Source: Rhipidocladum racemiflorum
Taxonomy: Eukaryota; Streptophyta; Magnoliopsida; Poales; Poaceae
DNA: 64,000 nt
Assembly (NCBI GenBank): GCA_036346355.1
Contig: CM070584.1
Coordinates: 26,072,039 to 26,136,038 of the forward strand
Direction: 5' to 3'
Shown here: piece by piece, positions 11,907 through 19,524 of the stretch
Layout: every line of letters starts with the position of its first letter
How positions within the stretch are numbered: the first letter of the stretch is position 1
Translations under genes and position numbers: made by a program
The notes under the pieces: model-generated
Told to the model about the DNA's origin: nothing
The model's database searches: none
Seen by the model: only the letters and a program-made list of their open reading frames with translations

Positions 11907-12316
11907 TTTCTCCTCGGGAACATCATCTGAGGGTATTCACGATCAGCCAATGTTGTTATCGGGGTAGAACTGTCTTTATGGAAATTGTTCCAATCCTCGA
12001 CAGCTAGCCCCCGAGGCTCAAGTGGAAAAACTACTTGGCTGGGCCTTCCCCTTGAGCCTGCAAGACTCAATGGAGGGATTGGATCCACGTAACAAAGCAT
12101 TGCTACGGCATCCGAGCATGTCACGCTTGCGGATGAGCATGGTAGACGGGGAACGAGCTTCACGCTTGGTTCCCGATCAAAAGAAGCCTGTGAAAATTGA
12201 AAGGTTGCGTCGGTTCCTTCTCTGAGAAGCCTTCTCGTAACAGTCGAACAGTTTACGGGAACCGCACTTTAATGGACCATCACGGCCGTAACAGATGCGT
12301 GTCAGTTCGCGAAAGG

Positions 12317-12360
12317 GTGCCAATGGCAGTAGAAATGACTTTTCCCTGGCTTTATAAACT
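12317..12360 (+). promoter_or_regulatory. Putative Pol II promoter of the TatC antisense ORF
   Basis: GTGCCAATGG (CCAAT box, 12317-12326) precedes CTTTATAAACT (TATA box, 12350-12360) by about 25 bp. The ATG of the antisense ORF is at 12467, about 107 bp downstream, leaving a short leader with TCTCCCTTCTCCC. Spacing suits a plant promoter. Confidence 0.55.
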
Positions 12361-12466
12361 CAAGCGGTACAGCGAAGGACTTACCCGCACTCGTCCTCGA
12401 GCTTTTCCGAAAAACCATTGAACCTAAGACCCTCTCGTGTTCCACCTTTTCTCCCTTCTCCCGTCA

Positions 12467-13102
12467 ATGGCGAAGTTCGGAGTTAGCCACATGAGCAAGA
12501 GGAGGCTCAGGACGCTCATCAAGCTTGGCTATGTTGACGTGGACTCGGCGCTCGCGCCTGGCGGTGAAGAGGCTCCCACGCTGCAAGACGGGGAGGTGGT
12601 CTCTTGCGAGCTCTACCCCATCAATGGGCTGCAGTCACCCGAGAGTGAGTTCCTTGCATCTGTGCTCGCCTTCTGCCGGTTGGAGATCTCCAATCTAAAC
12701 CCTAATTCCATCCTTGTTCTAGTGGTCTTCTCGCATCTTTGCGAGGGGTTCGTGGGTGTCGTGCCCACGGCAAGCCTTTTCTTCAACTTCTATTCTTTGT
12801 TTCGCACCAGTGGGAACACCCCATCGGATGCGTTTATTTCTGGCTCCGGTCCAACCGCCCTTACATGTACTCGAGCCTTTCGCTGAAGGACTCAGTGGCG
12901 GGTTGGGTCGAGCAATGGTTTTACCTGAGGGCCACCAAGGGAAGCGACCTCCGCTACACTAGGGAGCCAGCCCCGGTGGTCAAGACTCCGCGCCTGACCA
13001 TCCAACCGGAGGAGGAACGGACGTTGATGATGATCAGTGAGCTCACCAACGTGGGGCTCACTGGTCAGGACATAGCCCAGGACTTCCTCAGGAACTGGGT
13101 GT
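12467..13102 (+). pseudogene. TatC antisense ORF, 5' part (Transposase_28-like), frameshifted
   Basis: The start ATG at 12467 (TCAATGGCG) gives MAKFGVSHMSKRRLR. The conserved domain follows, recognisable by FSHLCEGFVGVVPTASLFFNFYSLF (frame broken near 12800) and, in the next frame, HPIGCVYFWLR and SVAGWVEQWFYL. This signature is known from plant proteins labelled 'transposase (putative) gypsy type', which come from non-pol ORFs of gypsy elements. The biochemical role is unknown. The ORF is cut at 13102 by TekD and continues at 53278 after the duplicated GGTGT. Confidence 0.7.
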
Positions 13103-13654
13103 TGTAACACCCCAAAATTTTGCTTTTCTTAAATTCATGTTTAATTTGGCACTTTGGTGAATTTTTGGAATTTTCTGGGATTTATTTGGAATTTATTTGA
13201 ATTTATTCCATTTTGAAATAATTAAAGAATTTAACTTTGCAAATAAAATTTTGTTGGAAATATTTTATTTGAGTCCAAAATGTTCCAAAATATTTTCCAG
13301 AATTTTTCTGGGATTTTTCTAAGTCTTTGGGAATTAATTTGAATTATTTAATTGGATTAATAGCCAGTGGGTTTGCACTGTTCCACCGACCGAGCCCAAA
13401 CCCGAGTCAGACTCGAGTCCGACGCGAGCCGTGTTCGAGCCGAACCGGTTCCAACCTAACCTAGAATCACGGCCGTTGGATCACGATCCAACGGCCGCGT
13501 GATAGCGCCACGTCACCGAGCCGTCTCCGTGTGAACCGGTCGCGCCATGGATCGCGGATGGCCGATCGTGCCACAGCGGACGGCTCTGCGTCATCGTCTT
13601 CGGCCGGATTCCCCGTGGATTCGATTCGCCGCCGCCGTCTCGGACCACGGACTC

Positions 13655-13670
13655 GAGGGCTATTTAATGC
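13655..13670 (+). promoter_or_regulatory. TekD LTR core promoter (TATA-like)
   Basis: GAGGGCTATTTAATGC places a TATTTAA box (13661-13667) about 560 bp into the LTR. The same box, flanked by GGGCC or GAGGCC, occurs at similar offsets in TekA (7508-7501), TekE (20175-20183), TekF (28192-28185 and 36729-36722), TekD 3' LTR (50460-50467) and soloH (56734-56727). If used, about 2.8 kb of the LTR is transcribed. Confidence 0.55.
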
Positions 13671-14858
13671 ATGGAGCTGCCCAGGGTTCGCCTTTCCGTC
13701 TTGAGCTCGTTGCCTAGTCCACGCCAACGGAGAAACCCTAGAGCCGCCGCAATTTCTCGCCGAAGCCGAAGAGCACCGCCGCGAGTTCTTCAACCTCCGC
13801 CGCAAACCAGCCGTGCTCGCGCCGCCAGTGGCGGATCCAGGAACCCCGCGACGAGAGCGAACCTGGGCTCATACTTCATCTCGCCGGACTGCGTTTAACG
13901 CCGTTCGACGTCGTCTTTCCGGTTCCGGCCGCGAAGCCGCCGCACGCCATCGCGCCCTCGCGAAGCTCCGTGGGCCGTCCCGATCAAGATCCGGCGTCGG
14001 ATTGCGCCACGTCATCCCACGGTGAGAGCCACGTACGATTCCCAAATCCAATCTCAACCGTTGGATCTAGATCCAACGGTCCAGATTGACCACGTTCACC
14101 CCAAACGTGCGTCATCAGATCCGATCGGGACCGTTGATTTTCAAATCAACGGCCCGGATCCTGCCGCGTGTTAGGATGTGCACCACGCGTCCACGCGGAC
14201 GGGGCGCGGGTCGCTGACACGCTGGGCCCGCGTGTTAGCGACGCGGACACACCACACCACGACATCACGATGACATCATGGCGGGCCCGCATGTCAGCGG
14301 CCACCCCAGCCGTGCGGTGACGTCAGCAATAACGTCACCGGTGGGTCCCACCTGTCAGTGACCTGAGCCGTGGACCGAGTCCACGGTGGACCAAGCCAAA
14401 CCATGGACTACGTCCATGGACTAGTTGACGTCAGCGGGCCAATCAGATGCTGACACGTGTCACGGCTGACGCAATAAATCATTTTCCGAAAAAGAAATTA
14501 TTTAATTAATTCGGTTTATTGATTCAAATTTAGATTCAAACTTCAAACGCTTATAACTTTTGCATTTTAACTCCGATTTGAGTGGTTCAAATTTCTAAAT
14601 TTGTATAAAATTGAGATCTACCTAATGATGAATTTTATTTAATTTTTTGACTAAAGTTTTTCTCTGTAATATTATTTAATTGATTATTTTAAACTTTAAA
14701 TGCTTGTATCTTTTGCGTTTAAACTCCGAATTTGACGATTCCAGTTTCTAAAAATTCATAAAATTATGCTCTCTCTGTTTATGAACTTTATTTGGATGTT
14801 TGGACACTTTTTGTCTACTGTTTATTTATCTATTGCTGTTTACACGCTTTACGAGTAG

Positions 14859-16193
14859 ACGTCGAAGTGCCCGAAGGCTTCGAAGGTGAAGTGTTGACCC
14901 AGGAGCCAACTCAGGACCAAGAACAAGTACTCTTTGAAGGCAAGTTATGCTTTGACCATGTTGAACCCATTTTGAAACCTATTTTGATTCAATTTATTGC
15001 ATGCTAGTTTAATTAAGAAATACTTTATTTAATTCCGGGGAATTAGATAAATGCCACATTGCTGTATGACACCTTGGTTCATTAAATTGTGCCATGACCC
15101 CTTGTCACCCTAGTTGTGGATTACTAGTTGGACATTACTAAATTGCCAACATGGGTTTGTAGATCATTGTAGTATATTGCTTAGACCTGCTACGTGCTCA
15201 TGACATGATTTTGGATAATCAAATGTTAATATTGACTTAATGATATATTGAACCTGTTTTGGAAAAGGTATCATGTGTTGTGATGTTAATGGCACGTGGT
15301 GCATGGTAATCAACTGGGACTTGATAAATAGTTTTCGACCGGGGCATGTGGCAAGAATGATCAGGTGGGCCAGCTGTGGCACCGGGAATGTTGGTTTGGT
15401 TCTTCGGGTAGTCTTGCCCTGGTCACCCTAAGGACTTAACCTTGCAAGCCTTTGAACTGAGTCAAGCGTGCAACCACATGTCTGTAATGGGACATACCTA
15501 GTTGATTAAGTTGCTAATAACGTACCTGTGGGACCTCTGGGTGTCAACTACACCCTTTGTGTAAGTTGTACGGGGGAGCGTACCGAGGCTGCGGCCAGGT
15601 ACCCATCTAACGGTGGATTGGCGTAAACTTCGCCTTCGCTAAGGGAAGGGTTAGCGTGCAACACCGGAGAGGACCACTTGTGCTGTTAGAAGTTTCCCAA
15701 AGACTTTGTTACGGAAACTCGCCTTTGTGGTGTTTGACTGTATCTTGTGGGTAAAGTGCATAACCTCTGCAGAGTGTAAAATCTATTCGAGTAGCCGTGT
15801 CCGCGGTATTGGACATCGCTCGGGGATTACAGTCAAGGGTTAGACTTTCTTGAAAATAACTTGGACTTGAAAGGTTGGGTTGGATTAGTAATGATGTTGA
15901 TGGAAATGTGGATTAGGTTTGGGAATAATGTTTACTAAACTCCTTGAAAAGTTATTGATCTTGTACTTGTTTCTATTGCTTTCGAATCTACTTATGTTAC
16001 TTGTCAAATGCTGTTTACTGGAAATATACCTTGAGCTATCCTTTGTATTAAGCCATGCATGTAGTATATTAGTTGCATTCTGTGCATGACTTGCTGAGTA
16101 CCAAGTACTCACCCTTGTCGCAATACAACACCAGTTGAAGAGGAGTCTACACCAGCTTTGGAGGAGGAGCTCCCAGAAGATCCGGCTAACTAG
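14859..16193 (+). CDS. TekD LTR-embedded two-exon ORF (acidic protein C-terminus)
   Basis: Exon A 14859-14939 (81 nt) follows a T-rich tract and GAGTAG and ends GAAG|GCAAGT, the consensus of GC-AG introns. Exon B 16135-16193 (59 nt) follows CTCAC...CACCAG and ends in TAG. Joining them is in phase (GAA G|TT GAA): DVEVPEGFEGEV...QDQEQVLFE then VEEESTPALEEEL and a stop. A candidate first exon ends at ACG|GTGAGA (GT at 14022); its one extra base completes the Asp codon. I find no in-frame ATG in that exon. AATAAG follows the stop by 84 nt (16277-16282). The peptide is strongly acidic, without a family I recognise. Confidence 0.55.
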
Positions 16194-16483
16194 GGAGCGA
16201 GCCCAGTCTGTTGCCTGTGGTATACTGGTTGGCGCCACGATGTTATCTTATTTTCCGCTGCTATTATTTCTCTTTTAATAAGTTTCGCCCTACGAGGCGT
16301 ATATTTGTAACTTGACCATAAGGTCGAGCAACCAGTTTGATTATTTGATTAAAGTACTTATTTAGTATCGAGTGGTATGATTGTAATATTTACCGATGTT
16401 AAGACTGTGTGCACTAGCGCGTTCCTGGACTAGTGTTGAATACACAGAGGGTCCGGATTTGCAGATTCGGGTCCCGACAGAGG

Positions 16484-16496
16484 TGGTATCAGAGCC
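16484..16496 (+). other. TekD primer-binding site (initiator-Met tRNA)
   Basis: TGGTATCAGAGCC begins four bases (GAGG) after the LTR and is the canonical complement of the plant initiator-Met tRNA 3' end. Bases 16497-16695 are the untranslated leader, with nothing else recognised. Confidence 0.93.
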
Positions 16497-16695
16497 ATAC
16501 TGACTGTAGGCTCACCCATAGTTAGAATGGTCGTAGTGAGGATAAAACCTATTTTCTAAAGTTAAAAGTGGTCAAGATAATAAATGAATTCTCGACTTAC
16601 CCCTTTTCTTTCTTGTTCATACCCCTTGCTGAGTTCTTTTTATCTTCCACATTGATTTAAAAATGTTGCGTTCTTACGCAAGTATCCTTTGACAG

Positions 16696-17460
16696 ATGAT
16701 GATGAAGAACAACTACACCGAGCGTGAAGGAGGCTATGCTGCCGAGTTGTGGCGTATGCTTCAGTTTCTTGGAGGTTTTGAGAGGCCGCTCTACCGAGGT
16801 ACTACACTTGTGCAAGCAGGACTGGTCACAGGATGGGATGTCCGGATCACGGTGTATGCCCGAGAGAAGACAAAGTTCAGCCGCCCTTTCCACTTCACCG
16901 CCAGGAGGTCTACCTTTGAGATTGGAATCCAGGAGGTGTCGCGCCGAGCAATGCAGCAGATCGCCCGCACTTACTCCAGGGAGCTGGAAGGCACAGTGTT
17001 CCATCACCACCCACGCCGAGACAGCAGAGCTCAACGGAAGCCGATAGAAGATGAGGATGCTACCGTCACTCACTTAGCCAGGTTCGTCGCTGCTCAGGAG
17101 GAGCTGATCGAAGACACAGTACAGGAGTTGAAGAAGGCTCGCGAGCAGGTTGAGGAGGAGAAGAAACACTTGGAGAATGCTCGTGAGTATGTCGCTTATG
17201 CTGCGGAAAGGATCGCAGAGCCGAGATCAGATGTATGGCCAGGGTCCCGATCCAAGATTGGAGTTGGGCGCCTGCACCCAGAGGAGGAACCAGAAGAGGC
17301 GCCACCTGCACCCGCGCCACAGCCACAGCAACAGCCAGATCCAGAGTCAGAGGAGGACGCCGCGTCGTCAACCACAGCTGCAGTTGCAGGGCATGGCGAT
17401 TGTTTCGCGCCGATGCCATCGCACCCCCACCCAGGCAATGGAGGTTTTCTCGATGAGTGA
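16696..17460 (+). CDS. TekD ORF0, extra protein upstream of gag (254 aa)
   Basis: This intact frame lies between PBS and gag. Start: a run of three ATG codons right after TTTGACAG. Residues 1-110 look globular, with a basic patch TARRSTFEIGIQEVSRRAMQQI (about 68-90). Residues about 130-175 are a heptad-rich coiled coil (EELIEDTVQELKKAREQVEEEK...). The tail is Pro/Glu/Gln-rich and ends GGFLDE. The same protein occurs in TekE and TekF, so it belongs to the element. An ORF at this place is known from rice RIRE3-type elements; its function is not known to me. It has no signal peptide, membrane segment or enzyme motif. Confidence 0.8.
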   Translation: MMMKNNYTEREGGYAAELWRMLQFLGGFERPLYRGTTLVQAGLVTGWDVRITVYAREKTKFSRPFHFTARRSTFEIGIQEVSRRAMQQIARTYSRELEGTVFHHHPRRDSRAQRKPIEDEDATVTHLARFVAAQEELIEDTVQELKKAREQVEEEKKHLENAREYVAYAAERIAEPRSDVWPGSRSKIGVGRLHPEEEPEEAPPAPAPQPQQQPDPESEEDAASSTTAAVAGHGDCFAPMPSHPHPGNGGFLDE

Positions 17461-17723
17461 GCGTAGGCGTTGAGGTTGAGATTCCTTCGTCGAGTCGCGT
17501 TTTAGAATAAGAGTCACCTTTAGAGGCGTTGGATTTTCATTGTTTATTGAGTGTGCAGTATGTGTTGCAAGGCCCTTAGGCATTGTAAGCAACCATACCA
17601 AGTTATTACTATTAGTAATAATAAAGTTGGATTTTGAGTTACACTTTTCCCCCGCATAAGTTTTTCCTATTACTTGTCTATTCTTGTTCCCTCTCATCTT
17701 TGAAACCTTGGAGCAATCAACAG

Positions 17724-19037
17724 ATGGTGAACACCCGCGGAAACCTTGGAGGCAATGGGAGTGGTTCTCGCCACCGAAACCCCAATGATGGAGCACTGCT
17801 CCCCACCAAAGACCGCTTGATTGACATGCAGAATTTTGGAGCTTTTCTTGCCGCCCAGACTCAGTTGATGCATGCTATGATGCAACAGATGCAACACGTC
17901 ACTGCTCAGGCCGTCTCTAATCAAGTCAATCAGGGACAACGCCAGAATACAAGACTGTCAGAGTTCATGAGGACTCACCCACCCACTTTTTCTGGGAATG
18001 CCAATCCGTTGGAGGCTGATGATTGGTTAAGGTCGATTGAGAGGAAGCTACACATTGCTCAATGCATGGGAAATGAGAAGGTACTCTACGCTTCTCATCA
18101 GTTGGAAAGAACAGCCGCCGAATGGTGGGAGAACTTCTGTGCCACGCAAGAGAACCCTCAAGATATCACTTGGGAGGAGTTTACAGCTGCGTTTCGTCAG
18201 TATCACGTGCCGGAAGGAATCATGGACCTCAAGAAAGAGGAGTTCAGAGCACTGAAGCAAGGTAATCAGCCGGTGGCCGAATACCTGAATAAGTTCACAC
18301 AGCTCGCACGTTACGCACCTGAAGACGTAGCGACAGATAAAGCTAGACAGTCTCGCTTCATGAAGGGACTTAACTCAGGACTGCAGGTGGGACTGATCAC
18401 CCACACCTTTCCAGATTTCCAAGAGTTGGTGAATAAAGCACTTATTCTTGAGGACAAGCGCAAGGAGCTGGATGACAACAGGAAGCGAAGGATGCAGCAT
18501 CAGGGATCGCATCAGGGAGCACAGCAACGTTTGAGGGTTGCGCCAAATCAGTTTTTCAGATTCCAGCCGCAGAATGCTATACGGACACCATCACTAGCAC
18601 CAAGACCCGTCAATCAGAACTATCAGACTCCAGCCCCAGCCAGAATCGCCGCTTCAGGCAGTCAACAGGGGACAGTGAGACGCTGCTACAACTGCAACGA
18701 GCCGGGGCACTTTGCCAACAATTTCCCTAAGAAGACAGCAGGAGTGACCCCAGTTCGCTTCAATCTGGGATCCACACCAGCCAGGACGCCAGCACCAGGA
18801 GCCAACCGCGGGACAGCACAGCCAGGAGCAGCACCCCAGACCGTGGTGAGAGGCCAAGTCAACCATGTCACCGCAGATGCACTTCAGAATGCCACGGACG
18901 TCGTACTGGGTAAGTTACTTGTTAACTCAGTACCTGCAACAGTTTTGTTTGATTCTGGAGCTTCGCATTCGTTTGTTTCTCAAGGCTTTGCTGTTAAAAT
19001 GATTTGGATATTGCAAGACTTAAGTGCATGCTTTTAG
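17724..19037 (+). CDS. TekD gag and start of protease (437 aa, ends by frameshift)
   Basis: The ATG at 17724 (CAACAGATGGTG, MVNTRGN) is chosen because TekA, TekE and TekF share it; an upstream in-frame extension is not conserved. The retrotransposon gag core spans about residues 90-260 (ADDWLRSIERKLHIAQ, AAEWWENF, FRALKQGNQPVAEYLNKFTQLARYAPED). A basic linker leads to the zinc knuckle CYNCNEPGHFANNF (residues 321-334), where the last cysteine is Phe. The protease active site DSGAS is at 410-414. The frame is lost near 19000 (one A missing in a run), giving a stray end and stop. Without the shift it would run on into pol. Confidence 0.88.
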   Translation: MVNTRGNLGGNGSGSRHRNPNDGALLPTKDRLIDMQNFGAFLAAQTQLMHAMMQQMQHVTAQAVSNQVNQGQRQNTRLSEFMRTHPPTFSGNANPLEADDWLRSIERKLHIAQCMGNEKVLYASHQLERTAAEWWENFCATQENPQDITWEEFTAAFRQYHVPEGIMDLKKEEFRALKQGNQPVAEYLNKFTQLARYAPEDVATDKARQSRFMKGLNSGLQVGLITHTFPDFQELVNKALILEDKRKELDDNRKRRMQHQGSHQGAQQRLRVAPNQFFRFQPQNAIRTPSLAPRPVNQNYQTPAPARIAASGSQQGTVRRCYNCNEPGHFANNFPKKTAGVTPVRFNLGSTPARTPAPGANRGTAQPGAAPQTVVRGQVNHVTADALQNATDVVLGKLLVNSVPATVLFDSGASHSFVSQGFAVKMIWILQDLSACF

Positions 19038-19524
19038 TTCAAACCCCTGGTTCCGAACTCCGAACGAAAGTAGGATGTTCTGGGGTAAGAATATTAATAG
19101 ATGGGATAGAGTTCCTAGCGAACCTTATTATTTTGGAGACCCAGACCCTAGATGTTATTTTGGGAATGGATTGGTTATCCAAGCACAAGGCTGTATTGGA
19201 TTGTGGACGAAGGATTATCTCAGTTGAGAGCCCGTGTGGAAGAAAAGTGGAATTTCAAGCTACAGCCGTGAGAGATGGATAATTGATGGTTAACAGCGCC
19301 AATGCAATCAGCATAGAAGATGTCTCCGTAGTGAATGAGTATCCAGATGTTTTTCCTGAAGATCTACCGGGTATGCCGCCAGACAGAGACATAGAGTATG
19401 TGATAGAGCTTGTACTGCACAAATGATAGCAAAGAGACCTTACCGGATGTCCACTGAAGAATTGGTAGAAATGAAGAAGCAACTTGAAGAGTTAATGGAG
19501 AAAGGATTTATCAGACCAAGTTCG
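19004..19524 (+). pseudogene. TekD protease C-terminus and RT start, cut by TekE
   Basis: The frame resumes with DIARLKCMLLVQTPGSELRT, ILIDGIEFLANLIILETQTL and ILGMDWLSKHKAVLDC (protease C-terminal half). Then come the RT-proximal linker VNEYPDVFPEDLPGMPPDRDIEY and, in another frame, the RT start ELVEMKKQLEELMEKGFIRPSS. The TekE LTR begins at 19525, directly after this. Confidence 0.85.

Larger units (their letters stand above)
13103..16479 (+). repeat. TekD 5' LTR (3377 bp)
   Basis: Sense order: TGTAACACCCC; an AT-rich stretch of AATTTATTTGG-type repeats; palindromes CCGTTGGATC-AC-GATCCAACGG (13473-13494), a 24-bp perfect one (14057-14080) and CCGTTGATTT-TC-AAATCAACGG (14131-14152); 8-3-8 palindromes CCGTGGAC-CGA-GTCCACGG (14369-14387) and CCATGGAC-TAC-GTCCATGG (14401-14419); two imperfect copies of an about 150-bp unit (from about 14535 and 14685); exon-like blocks; hairpin GAGTAC-CAA-GTACTC (about 16096-16110); end GTCCCGACA. 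No other gene is visible. Confidence 0.93.

Noticed and set aside
13471..14419. Palindrome arrays as CRISPR
   Set aside because: Units are inverted repeats with varied spacing inside plant LTRs, without regular spacers, leader or cas genes.
14022..14858. Exon 1 of the LTR ORF as a defined coding exon
   Set aside because: The frame leading to ACG|GTGAGA is open for about 90 codons in TekD but has no ATG; TekF has a stop and soloH a different phase. Kept only as a candidate leader exon.
16484..16496. tRNA gene at the Met-tRNA match
   Set aside because: Only a 13-nt complement to the tRNA 3' end is present, in the position of a primer-binding site.
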